Source: Gracilibacillus alcaliphilus (GTDB taxonomy: Bacteria; Bacillota; Bacilli; Bacillales; Amphibacillaceae). From it: a stretch of 64,000 nt of DNA. Position numbers and translations under genes: made by a program. Of this stretch, positions 34,085 through 42,073 are shown one piece after another. The notes under the pieces are model-generated. The model worked only from the letters and a program-made list of their open reading frames with translations, was not told the origin of the DNA and did not search any database. The stretch is from assembly GCF_016909015.1 (NCBI RefSeq), contig NZ_JAFBFA010000003.1, positions 182,849-246,848 on the forward strand, read 5' to 3'. Within the stretch, counting starts at the first letter, position 1. The number at the start of each line of letters is the position of its first letter.

Positions 34085-34717
34085 ATGAAATTACAATTAG
34101 CATTAGATCTTGTCGATATTCCAGGGGCAATTGAATTAGTAAAAGAAGTAGAAGAACATGTAGATGTCGTAGAAATTGGCACACCTGTCGTCATTAATGA
34201 AGGGCTTAAAGCTGTAAAAGAAGTAAAAGCAGCTTTTCCTAACTTAACTGTATTAGCGGATTTAAAAATTATGGACGCAGCCGGATATGAAGTAAGCCAA
34301 GCCTCTGCGGCAGGCGCTGATATCATCACTATTTTAGGTGCGGCAGAAGACGAATCCATTAAAGGTGCCGTTGAAGAAGCGAAAAAACAAGGCAAACAAA
34401 TCCTTGTCGATATGATCGCTGTCAAGGATATTGCAGCCCGTGCACAAGAATTGGATGCACTAGGTGTAGACTATATCTGCGTGCACACAGGTTATGACCT
34501 GCAGGCGGTAGGCCAAAACTCCTTTGAGGACTTGCAGACTATCAAGAGTGTCGTGAAACATGCCAAAACCGCCATTGCAGGCGGCATCAAATTAGAAACA
34601 CTTCCTGAAGTAATTAAACAACAGCCTGACTTAGTGATTGTAGGTGGTGGAATCACAAGTAAAGAAGATAAAAAAGCGGCTGCAAACGAAATGCAGACAT
34701 TAATTAAACAAGGTTAA
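34085..34717 (+). CDS. hxlA: 3-hexulose-6-phosphate synthase
   Basis: 210-residue enzyme that condenses formaldehyde with ribulose 5-phosphate, first step of the ribulose monophosphate pathway. It is an orotidine-phosphate-decarboxylase-fold barrel: LQLALDLVDIPGAIEL, VVEIGTPVV, the active-site run ADLKIMDAAGYE (DxKxxD), VHTGYDLQA and the phosphate-binding AIAGGIK and VIVGGGIT. ATG at 34085 follows AAGGAG by ten bases. Followed after seven bases by hxlB. Confidence 0.96.
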   Translation: MKLQLALDLVDIPGAIELVKEVEEHVDVVEIGTPVVINEGLKAVKEVKAAFPNLTVLADLKIMDAAGYEVSQASAAGADIITILGAAEDESIKGAVEEAKKQGKQILVDMIAVKDIAARAQELDALGVDYICVHTGYDLQAVGQNSFEDLQTIKSVVKHAKTAIAGGIKLETLPEVIKQQPDLVIVGGGITSKEDKKAAANEMQTLIKQG

Positions 34718-34724
34718 TGCTGCT

Positions 34725-35282
34725 ATGAAGACTACTCAATATGTAGCAGATATTGTGCAGGAATTAAGTCAGACCACTCCCTTTATTGCCGATGCAGAGG
34801 CAGAGAAATTAGCAGATCAGATGTTAGCCTCCAAAAAAGTATTTGTAGCTGGCGCCGGACGATCTGGCTTGATGGGTAAAGCCTTTGTTATGCGAATGAT
34901 GCATATGGGAATCGATGCCTATGTAGTTGGAGAAACTGTCACAGCGAACTTAGAAAAAGGTGATCTTTTAATTATTGGATCAGGTTCCGGGGAGACAAAA
35001 ACGTTAGGCGCCATTGCCCAAAAAGCAAAAAGCTTAGGCGGAACCATTGCCGCTGTAACTATTTCGCCTCAGTCTACTATTGGACAGTTAGCAGATCTGG
35101 TTGTGGAATTACCAGGTGTAACAAAAGATCAATCAGAAGGTAATCAGCAAACTATTCAACCAATGGGCTCCTTATTTGAACAAATGATGCTGCTATTCTA
35201 TGATGCCTTAATTCTGCGCTGTATGGAGAAAAAGGGCTTAGATTCTCAGCAAATGTATGGTAAACATGCAAACCTTGAATAG
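34725..35282 (+). CDS. hxlB: 6-phospho-3-hexuloisomerase
   Basis: 185-residue SIS-domain isomerase that converts the hexulose phosphate from HxlA to fructose 6-phosphate. VFVAGAGRSGLMGKAFVMRM (sugar-phosphate loop), GDLLIIGSGSGETKTL and AAVTISPQST are conserved, with PMGSLFEQ near the end. It lies seven bases after hxlA in one operon; a strong terminator follows. Together they detoxify or assimilate formaldehyde. Confidence 0.96.
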   Translation: MKTTQYVADIVQELSQTTPFIADAEAEKLADQMLASKKVFVAGAGRSGLMGKAFVMRMMHMGIDAYVVGETVTANLEKGDLLIIGSGSGETKTLGAIAQKAKSLGGTIAAVTISPQSTIGQLADLVVELPGVTKDQSEGNQQTIQPMGSLFEQMMLLFYDALILRCMEKKGLDSQQMYGKHANLE

Positions 35283-35295
35283 ATCCAAATAATGG

Positions 35296-35345
35296 AACAA
35301 CCTGGTACTGACAGGTAAACAGTACCAGGTTGTTTTCTTTTTTTA
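35296..35345. terminator. Terminator of hxlAB
   Basis: AACAACCTGGTACTG pairs perfectly with CAGTACCAGGTTGTT (15 bp, 9-base loop), then TTCTTTTTTT. It may also serve the convergent DUF418 gene. Confidence 0.93.
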
Positions 35346-35355
35346 CATCTAATCG

Positions 35356-36579
35356 TTAACCTTTGCCAGTTTTTATAGAACCAGAGGATGGCTTTACTTT
35401 CCAAGCTGGTAAAGATAAATAAGTAATCCATCTCCACAGCCATTCCAATGGACCGATTCGAAAATAACGAAACCATACCATACTGTACACTATCTGTACA
35501 ACAAAGATCGTTATAGCAATCAGCGAAGCAATTGCTGGTCCTACCTTACCAAACCACCCAAATCCGTAACCATAGAAAATCAAAGTACAGATCACAGATT
35601 GCATGATATAGTTAGTGAACGCCATGCGCCCTACATTAGCCAAGGGGTTTAACAACACTTCCCATGTTTTTTTCTGTATCAATAAAGCAACCAGCAGAAT
35701 GTAGAACACACCGATTAGCGGACTGCCTAACAGATGCTGAAATAGTTCCAATTGACCTAGCAGTGTCTCTGTCCCCCAGCTAAACAGCTTCAACGATACA
35801 GGGATAAGATGCGACAGGAAACCAACCCCGCCTGTCCACCAACAGATCTTCCGTAATGTGGCACGGTTTTCCGTTACATGCTGAAACCATCTTTTCTTGG
35901 CAAAATAAACACCTAATAGAAACAGCCCAAGAATTTGCGGATAAAAAATAATCTGGTTTAACAAGGAGGAATTCCAATCCCTGATCCGCAGCGATTGAAT
36001 TTCTGTCCATGATCCGCTGCTGTAGATTACCTCATCTTCAGTTATCCATTGCTGGACTTGTTCCATCCATTCCGGGCTTGGTTCATAGCTTCCATCTGTA
36101 CCACTTAATAACATGATTCCAGGAATAAACAGAAGCAGCAGAATAGACCACACTAGCAGTGTACGGGCTTTACGCTTATAAAACAGCAATAAAATAAAGC
36201 CAAGCAAGGCATAATGAAGCAGGATATCACCATACCAGATAAACCACCCATGAATTAATCCGAACAAGAGTAAGGCCAGCAGACGTCGAGAATATAGAGG
36301 AACAAAACGATAGCCCCTTTTTACAGCGCTGTCTTTCATCAACATCATACCATACCCAAATAAAAAGGCAAAAATAGCTATAAATTTGCCGGCAACAAAG
36401 AAATCAAGCAATGTTTGTGCCGTTTGATCCCACCAGTTTGACGAAACCTCTAATTGAAATTGAATCGTTTGCAGTGAAGTCGTAAAGAAACGCATATTAA
36501 TCAAGAGAATACCTAACAAAGCTAAGCCTCGAACAATATCTAGAAGCTTAACCCGCTGGTTAGCAGGCAATGACTGCAT
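35356..36579 (-). CDS. DUF418 domain membrane protein (YeiB-like)
   Basis: 407-residue polytopic membrane protein of the DUF418/YeiB family (acyltransferase-3-like superfamily), function unknown. VKLLDIVRGLALLGILLINM, FLFGYGMMLM, RRLLALLLFGLIHGWFIWYG with GDILLHYAL, and C-terminal NVGRMAFTNYIMQSV and FRIGPLEWLWRW are typical. About ten membrane segments. ATG at 36579 follows AAAGGAAG. A decayed relative lies at 19203-19594. Confidence 0.9.
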   Translation of the reverse strand: MQSLPANQRVKLLDIVRGLALLGILLINMRFFTTSLQTIQFQLEVSSNWWDQTAQTLLDFFVAGKFIAIFAFLFGYGMMLMKDSAVKRGYRFVPLYSRRLLALLLFGLIHGWFIWYGDILLHYALLGFILLLFYKRKARTLLVWSILLLLFIPGIMLLSGTDGSYEPSPEWMEQVQQWITEDEVIYSSGSWTEIQSLRIRDWNSSLLNQIIFYPQILGLFLLGVYFAKKRWFQHVTENRATLRKICWWTGGVGFLSHLIPVSLKLFSWGTETLLGQLELFQHLLGSPLIGVFYILLVALLIQKKTWEVLLNPLANVGRMAFTNYIMQSVICTLIFYGYGFGWFGKVGPAIASLIAITIFVVQIVYSMVWFRYFRIGPLEWLWRWITYLSLPAWKVKPSSGSIKTGKG

Positions 36580-36754
36580 ATTTCATCTTCCTTTCCGCAC
36601 CAAAATAATCGTGTTCTGTCTTGAACAAATTAATTGTAAAAGACAATTATAAAGATTTTATAACGGACAGCCATTAAAACAGAAATCAAGAGAAAGAACA
36701 TTTATTCAAATAGCATGTAAATGCTGATTTTAGGTAATACTAATAAACATCTGT

Positions 36755-36960
36755 TTTATCGCAGTGTAACTGGCTGTAAGATTCCCACTTCATGAAATAA
36801 GGGAATACGTCATGTCTAGGCGGAAGATCCAGCAGCCAGTAACGGCCCGATTGGTTCAATTAACATTCAGTGGGGAGAGAGGAAACTGACTAAGTTCGCA
36901 ATGTCTGCACTAGCAGACCTATTCGTCGAACTCCCCACTGAACGAAGTATCACTTTATGA
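36755..36960 (+). repeat. Dispersed IS200/IS605-like MITE, copy A
   Basis: About 206 bases without coding capacity. It begins TTTATCGCAGTGTAACTGGC and ends in CTCCCCACTGAACGAAGT and ATCACTTTA. The copy at 63036-63169 has the same two ends and CAGCCAGTAAC middle. A long inner hairpin (TTCAGTGGGGAG / CTCCCCACTGAA, 36870-36940) is unique to copy A. It ends some 55 bases before the SDR start. Confidence 0.75.
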
Positions 36961-37016
36961 CGATTGGTCTTGTGAGAAATGGAAACAGAATATTTTTGCG
37001 TAAAAGGAGAATGATG

Positions 37017-37790
37017 ATGAGCAAGGTAGCTATAGTAACGGGTTCTGCCGGCGGATTAGGCAAAGGAATAGCTGAAAGGTTATGTAAGGATGGTTTCAGT
37101 GTGGTACTGCATGATATAAATGAAGCCGTACTAAATGAGACTGCTGCAGAGTTTGAAAAAAACAATCTTTCTGTCATCAGTGTGAAAGGAGATGTATCTA
37201 AACGAGAGGATCAATTTAATTTGGTACAAGAAGCAGTCGACAAATTTGGCCATTTAGATGTCTTTGTCAATAATGCCGGAGTTGAAGCAGTTTCTCCATT
37301 TTTGGAAATAACGGAAGAACAGCTCAATAAATTATTCCACATCAATGTAAATGGGGTCGTTTTTGGTACACAAGCAGCAGCCACTCAGTTCATTAAACAA
37401 GGAACAAAAGGGAAGATCATCAATGCCTGCAGTATCGCAGGACACGAATCCTATGAAATGCTTGGCACTTATTCTGCTACTAAGCATGCTGTAAAATCAG
37501 TTACACATGCAGCTGCGAAAGAGTTAGCCCAGCATAAAATCACCGTCAATGCTTATTGTCCTGGTGTTGCCAAAACGAAAATGTGGGATCGAATTGATGA
37601 AGAAATGGTGAAGCAAAGTGATGATTTAAAACCCGGGGAAGCTTTTGCACAGTTCTCGGCAGACATTGCCCTTAAACGATATCAAACACCTGAAGATGTT
37701 GCTAATTTAGTATCTTTCTTAGCTTCGGATGATGCAGATTATATTACTGGTCAGGCTATCATAACAGATGGCGGTTTGGTTTACAGATAA
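37017..37790 (+). CDS. SDR oxidoreductase, acetoin(diacetyl)-reductase-like
   Basis: 257-residue classical SDR closest in pattern to (S)-acetoin-forming diacetyl reductase/2,3-butanediol dehydrogenase. Cofactor motif TGSAGGLGKGIAERL, HDINE after the second strand (NAD preference), NNAGVEA, catalytic Ser in INACSIAGHES, YSATK for Tyr and Lys, and ITGQAIITDGG at the end. Three ATG codons lie in a row; 37017 gives the best spacing (7) to AAAGGAG. Alternatives are other sugar-alcohol dehydrogenases. Single gene between mobile-element scars. Confidence 0.88.
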   Translation: MSKVAIVTGSAGGLGKGIAERLCKDGFSVVLHDINEAVLNETAAEFEKNNLSVISVKGDVSKREDQFNLVQEAVDKFGHLDVFVNNAGVEAVSPFLEITEEQLNKLFHINVNGVVFGTQAAATQFIKQGTKGKIINACSIAGHESYEMLGTYSATKHAVKSVTHAAAKELAQHKITVNAYCPGVAKTKMWDRIDEEMVKQSDDLKPGEAFAQFSADIALKRYQTPEDVANLVSFLASDDADYITGQAIITDGGLVYR

Positions 37791-37796
37791 TAGTTA

Positions 37797-38110
37797 GCTC
37801 AGTGAACTACTTACCACTTAGCTACGCTTGAAGTGGGAGCTTCTCACTTTAACGACGAAAACAACCTTTCGTCTCCATGAGCGTTACTTCGGGAAGTTCC
37901 TGCCCTAGATGTCCGACGATTCGGAGTTTCCTTAGCACCTTGGATATTTTACACATGGAAGAAATGAGCTTGGTTTTCACATTTTAAGTTTCTCCATGCA
38001 ACCTCATATGTATCAAAGAACACTTCATGGTGTAATCGCAACGCATGTTCGGTCAATTCATCTCCACCTTTCCGTTGGGCTATCGCCCTTCACACGCTTG
38101 AAGATGGAGA
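37797..38110 (-). mobile_element. IS200/IS605 element remnant
   Basis: No transposase gene remains. Minus-strand GCTCCCACTTCAAGCGTAGC ... AAGTGGTAAGTAGTTCAC (37803-37855) is a tnpB-type right end matching the scar at 23160. At the other side AATCTCCATCTTCAAGCGTG ... GGTGGAGATGAATT (38045-38105) is another hairpin with the same CTTCAAGCG core. The middle may contain a scrambled tnpB tail. Confidence 0.6.
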
Positions 38111-38173
38111 TTTCTTGGCTAAAATTTTTAAAAACACTGATTCCTGTATAGGTGGAATCAGTGTTTCTTTGTT

Positions 38174-38500
38174 TTAGCGCAAAATCTTCTCCATTGCTTT
38201 TCCTTTTACTAATTCGTCGATCAATTTATCCAAATAGCGGCTTTCCCGCATCGTTGGTTCTTCGATCCGAACCGCACAGATCACCCCTTTGATCGAGGAA
38301 CGTGAAGGATGTAATTGGGGAGATTCCGCAAAGAAAGTCTCAAAGTCGGTCTCGTTTTCCAGCTGTGCTTCCAGCTCATCCTGGCTGTAACCTGTTAACC
38401 AACAGATGATTTGATGCACTTCTGCTTTTGTCTGCCCTTTTTTCGTTGCTTATGTCACATAATGGGGATAGACACTTGCGACACCATGGGTATACCTCAC
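38174..38500 (-). pseudogene. DUF2200 family protein with nonsense codon
   Basis: From GTG at 38500 the frame reads RYTHGVASVYPHYVT, then TAA at 38450-38452 where the family has Lys, then ATKKGQTKAEVHQIICWLTG ... DFETFFAESPQLHPSRS ... YLDKLIDELVKGKAMEKILR to 38174. Everything but the single stop agrees with DUF2200 (about 115 residues, unknown function). No proper ribosome site precedes the GTG. Confidence 0.82.
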
Positions 38501-38711
38501 TAATATAATTTTGATTAATTTATCATGAAAAAGAGACAGGCTCAAATGTCTTTTATTGCCTATTTATCAATCAGGAATGCAAACCGTCATTTGTTTGGTG
38601 TTCTTGATATCACAAAAAATCCAAAAGTTTATCCGGTTACTCCCAAACAAACTTTCGGATTTAGAAACATATATTTTATTGACAGTGATGAGGTAATCAA
38701 CACATAATTTT

Positions 38712-39029
38712 TTAAGAATGACTGGAAATCCCTTTCCCTCCCTTTGGCTCCAGCGTACAAATTCTCTCCATTCCTGTAATAATTGGCTTTGCGTGTTTGA
38801 TTAGAGTTTGTGTAGACTCAAGTGTTAAGGAGGCTTGATGAGTGCTTTCATCAGCCCACACTTCATAAACATAAACAGCATTTGGTTCATCTTCTGAAGC
38901 GCTTACAATATAAACCTCGCATTCCTCCAAGTCTTTCATCGACTCCGCTGCCTCTAACAAAATAGCTACCAATCTATCACGATCGGCTTCTTTCGTCGTA
39001 AACTTACCAAACAAGCCGAATTTATTCAT
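38712..39029 (-). CDS. Antibiotic biosynthesis monooxygenase (ABM) family protein
   Basis: 105-residue dimeric ferredoxin-like-fold protein of the ABM/quinol monooxygenase family. FGLFGKFTTKEADRDRLVAI, DLEECEVYIVSASEDEPNAV, YVYEVWADESTHQASLTLES and HAKPII are typical. ATG at 39029 follows AGGGAGG. Members oxidise quinones, haem or aldehydes without cofactor, or serve in stress response. Single gene. Confidence 0.86.
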   Translation of the reverse strand: MNKFGLFGKFTTKEADRDRLVAILLEAAESMKDLEECEVYIVSASEDEPNAVYVYEVWADESTHQASLTLESTQTLIKHAKPIITGMERICTLEPKGGKGISSHS

Positions 39030-39335
39030 CTTTTTCCTCCCTCATAACGGCCTCTTCATATCCCATGCCTGTCGATACAGACAATCATATCCGAAAAGGG
39101 AACACGGTGCAACTCTTTTTGTCACCAGGGTTCCTTAACATCTTTATGGGAAAAGCAAATACAGTGTGGCAGAGATAAAAACACTTCACATAAAATAAAT
39201 ACTTTTTAGTAGAACTATCCTGCTCCATTCGTTGAAGAAGAAATTCCCCCAATTGAGGATACCGCAAAAGGATAGTTACACTAGTTAAAATTACCTCTAC
39301 TTCACCATGAATGCTGATTTCCACTCCTATCAAAA
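39030..39335. other. Intergenic region, no supported gene
   Basis: About 300 bases. A minus-strand frame (GEVEVILTSVTILLRYPQ region) is open but lacks family resemblance and follows a terminator, so I do not call it. Confidence 0.35.
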
Positions 39336-39362
39336 AACAAAGGCTAGGAGCAACCTCTGTCT
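39336..39362 (-). terminator. Terminator of the LytTR/ABC operon
   Basis: Minus strand ACAGAGGTT pairs with AGCCTTTGT (two G-T pairs), then TTTTTT, directly after the DUF3021 stop. Confidence 0.8.
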
Positions 39363-39773
39363 TTATCTATTTTTCTGCAAATGTCTATTTAACGTAGCTT
39401 CGACTTTTTTAAAGTAAAGAAACCATCCAAACCAATTCAGCACATATATCAAGATAAAAAGCAAGCTACTCCAGAGAATAACCTTGCCGCTAAGCGGTAT
39501 CCAGCCAACCACACCGGCGATAATAAGCCACACACTATAAGAGAGAACAAAATGGAGCAGCGATTTCTTAATGATATTGCTTCCGCTTGCTCCAAAAATA
39601 AACGAGGATAGGCCAAAATATATACCTAATAACAGGCTGGCTCCCATATTCATCCATATTTCCGAAACCGTAGCCTCATATTCATTTACTTTCATAATGG
39701 TAAGGGCAATAAATGTAAATATACCTCCAAAAGCAACACCAAGCATACAACGCCTAAAAATTTCAAGTATCAT
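39363..39773 (-). CDS. DUF3021 membrane protein
   Basis: 136-residue protein with four membrane helices (for example VAFGGIFTFIALTIM, GASLLLGIYFGLSSFIFG, FVLSYSVWLIIAGVVGWIPL, LLFILIYVLNWFGWFLYF). DUF3021 proteins accompany LytTR regulators as membrane partners and are thought to restrain or sense for them. Its start follows the lytTR stop by one base. Last gene of the operon. Confidence 0.87.
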   Translation of the reverse strand: MILEIFRRCMLGVAFGGIFTFIALTIMKVNEYEATVSEIWMNMGASLLLGIYFGLSSFIFGASGSNIIKKSLLHFVLSYSVWLIIAGVVGWIPLSGKVILWSSLLFILIYVLNWFGWFLYFKKVEATLNRHLQKNR

Positions 39774-39774
39774 G

Positions 39775-40224
39775 TTACTGCCCTCCCTGCATTAGTTTAT
39801 CCTTAATTGCACCTACATACGTTCGTGTAATATATTCCTTGTTGCCGGATTGAAAATACACACAGAGATTGCCATTAAAGGAGGCCTCAAATTTTTCAAT
39901 CCGGTGAATATTCCCGATAACAGATTTTGAAAAGCGCATAAAACCATGGGGGATTAAGAATTCTTCCACTTCATACAGCTTCATTTTCACTTCAAAACGC
40001 CAGTTTTTAGACACAGCATATATTTTTCTTTTTTCGGCATGAATAAAATCAATTTCCCTTGGCGCTAGAAGTACAGTTTGATCTTCATCCATGCCAAATA
40101 AGCGCTGCTGCTTGGTCTTTTTAACGATATTCACGATCTCCTCCAGTTCCTTTGTCCATTCCTTTGCCTGGATGGTGATCTGCGTTTCTTCATGACTCTC
40201 ATCGATATCGATGTTTATTTTCAT
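39775..40224 (-). CDS. LytTR DNA-binding regulator
   Basis: 149-residue regulator: short N-terminal part (MKINIDIDESHEETQITIQA) and a LytTR DNA-binding domain (VLLAPREIDFIHAEKRKIYA, FMRFSKSVIGNIHRIE, GNKEYITRTYVGAIKDKL). No receiver domain; activity is probably set by the DUF3021 membrane partner encoded next. ATG at 40224 follows AGGGGGG. Likely controls the ABC exporter genes just upstream in the same operon. Confidence 0.9.
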   Translation of the reverse strand: MKINIDIDESHEETQITIQAKEWTKELEEIVNIVKKTKQQRLFGMDEDQTVLLAPREIDFIHAEKRKIYAVSKNWRFEVKMKLYEVEEFLIPHGFMRFSKSVIGNIHRIEKFEASFNGNLCVYFQSGNKEYITRTYVGAIKDKLMQGGQ

Positions 40225-40258
40225 GCTCATCCCCCCTAAGCGCGCCCCAATCCCTTGT

Positions 40259-41005
40259 CTATTTTACAGCCCGTTTTAGAAAATATGGGTAACGAATGAT
40301 GGCGATAATAAAAGCAGCCAATCCAATGGCGAATAATATCCCCAATGTTTGGAAAAGCTCCGACACCTGAGTAGTTCCTGCCATGGCATCCTGAAAAGAC
40401 TGATGTGCCCAATACTGAGGCAGGAAGCGGCCAATTGTTTGCATAAAACTCGGCATCATGTCAAATGGAATCCATAATCCGCTTAACATCGCACCGCCTA
40501 GAGCGATTATTTGGGTGAAAGCGATTCCCATATTTTCTGTATGGACAGTAAGAGCCATGGCCAATCCGATTGCTGTAACTGTAAACGTAATGAACAATGA
40601 CAACATCAACAGAACCAGTGGCTCTTCTAATGAAACATCATACACTAACTTTCCAAATAAGAATAACACTACAATCTGAATCAACACAATATACATGAAA
40701 GGGAGCCACTTCCCTAGCAAATAATAATAGCTTTTGATTGGTGTGCTTGCAAGTCTAGCTGTCATCCCCTTATCCCTGTCTTTAATAAATATCTGCACCA
40801 TCGAAATCATAATAAAAAATACAAACATAACCACATATCCCGGGACTATGGATTGGATCACTTCCTGCTTTGTTGCGTTGTCGGCACCTGCTGTAAAGAT
40901 GGAAATAAATAAAATGGTAAACAGAATCGGCAGAATCAGCATCCAAAAAACGAGCCCTTTGTCTTGTAAATGTTTCTTTAATTCTACTTTCATAATTGCA
41001 TTCAT
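40259..41005 (-). CDS. ABC-2 type exporter permease
   Basis: 248-residue permease with six membrane segments: after LKKHLQDKGLVFWMLILPIL come VPGYVVMFVFFIMISMVQIF, the coupling region DRDKGMTARLASTPIKSYYY, and four more helices. ATG at 41005 follows GGGGAGGTG. Partner of the ATPase 16 bases upstream; four-gene operon with LytTR and DUF3021. Confidence 0.88.
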   Translation of the reverse strand: MNAIMKVELKKHLQDKGLVFWMLILPILFTILFISIFTAGADNATKQEVIQSIVPGYVVMFVFFIMISMVQIFIKDRDKGMTARLASTPIKSYYYLLGKWLPFMYIVLIQIVVLFLFGKLVYDVSLEEPLVLLMLSLFITFTVTAIGLAMALTVHTENMGIAFTQIIALGGAMLSGLWIPFDMMPSFMQTIGRFLPQYWAHQSFQDAMAGTTQVSELFQTLGILFAIGLAAFIIAIIRYPYFLKRAVK

Positions 41006-41021
41006 TGTAACACCTCCCCAT

Positions 41022-41921
41022 TTAGTCTCTCAAGTTACTGCCGGTTAATCTGAAAAAGACATCCTCCAATCGCGGGCGAACAAGCTCCAGCCGTTCTACC
41101 TCTATGCTATTCTGTCTGCAGTATGAAATAATTTGTTCCATTGCCTGCAGCGGTTCCTCGGTATAAAGTAAAAAGACATCCTTTTCTAGTGAAACCATCC
41201 CGTATGATTTCAGTTCTTCCACAGAGATATTACTCCCTTTAACACAAATGGAAGACACGGCATATTGTTGAAGCAATTCACTTGTCGTGCCATTTTCGAC
41301 CATCTCTCCACGATCCAGAAAAGCGACATAGTCACAGAGCCTTTCTACCTCCTCCATATAATGGCTGGCATAAACCACCGTCTTTCCGGCCTTTTTCAAT
41401 TCCTCAATCATTTGAAAAATATAGTTTCGTGATTGAGGATCAATACCAACTGTTGGTTCATCCATGATGATCAGTTCCGGATTATGCATCAGCGCACAGC
41501 CAATATTCAATCTACGCTTCATACCTCCTGAAAAGGTAAATACTTTATCTTTTCCCCTATCTTGAAGACCAATCAGCGTCAATACCTCATTTATACGCTC
41601 TTTCAACTGACTTCCTTTTAAACCATACAGATTGCCAAACAGCTGTAAATTGCTGATTGCTGAGATATCCTCCTCCAAAATGATATCCTGTGGGACATAA
41701 CCTAATTTCTGCTTTGATTTGTCGGATAGTTTTTTTTCGTTAAATGTAATATCTCCTGTGTAGTCACGAATAATTGATGTAATCATCTTAATCAATGTGG
41801 ATTTTCCTGCTCCGTTAGGACCGACCAGACCATAACAAATCCCTTTTGGAATAGTAATGGATACATCTTTTAAAGCTTTTGTCTTGCCATAATGCTTTGT
41901 TACATGATGGATCGTTAGCAT
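41022..41921 (-). CDS. ABC exporter ATP-binding protein
   Basis: 299-residue ATPase. Walker A GPNGAGKSTLIKMITS, Q-loop YVPQDIILEEDI, signature FSGGMKRRLNIG, Walker B LIIMDEPTVGIDPQSRNYIF and SHYMEEVERL are complete, ending LEDVFFRLTG. The nucleotide-binding region is closely parallel to the LnrL-like ATPase at 17976-18923. ATG at 41921 has AGGAG nine bases upstream; ATG 41927 is too close. Heads the LytTR exporter operon. Confidence 0.9.
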   Translation of the reverse strand: MLTIHHVTKHYGKTKALKDVSITIPKGICYGLVGPNGAGKSTLIKMITSIIRDYTGDITFNEKKLSDKSKQKLGYVPQDIILEEDISAISNLQLFGNLYGLKGSQLKERINEVLTLIGLQDRGKDKVFTFSGGMKRRLNIGCALMHNPELIIMDEPTVGIDPQSRNYIFQMIEELKKAGKTVVYASHYMEEVERLCDYVAFLDRGEMVENGTTSELLQQYAVSSICVKGSNISVEELKSYGMVSLEKDVFLLYTEEPLQAMEQIISYCRQNSIEVERLELVRPRLEDVFFRLTGSNLRD

Positions 41922-41988
41922 TCTCATCAGCTCCTTTCACATATATTATGGCAAAGAAACGGGAAGCTGCCGTAACAAATGGTATAAC

Positions 41989-42027
41989 ATGCAGGATTTT
42001 ATGTGTGAAAAGCTGAAAATCCTGCAT
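41989..42027. promoter_or_regulatory. 12-bp inverted repeat before exporter operon
   Basis: ATGCAGGATTTT (41989-42000) and AAAATCCTGCAT (42016-42027) are perfect inverted arms around 15 bases. No T-run follows on the minus strand, so it is more likely an operator or leader element of the LytTR exporter operon than a terminator. Confidence 0.5.
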
Positions 42028-42028
42028 A

Positions 42029-42062
42029 AAAAAAGAGTGAAGCCCGATTGGCTCCACCCTGT
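42029..42062 (-). terminator. Terminator of the dihydrouridine synthase gene
   Basis: Minus strand GTGGAGCC pairs with GGCTTCAC (one G-T pair), then TCTTTTTTT. Confidence 0.82.
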
Positions 42063-42073
42063 TTTAGCTTGTA

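Noticed and set aside
38525..38707. 60-residue plus-strand ORF
   Set aside because: No ribosome site, no family resemblance, and it lies in the promoter side of a pseudogene.
39085..39333. 82-residue minus-strand ORF
   Set aside because: It lies after the DUF3021 terminator, has no convincing start and no recognised motif.
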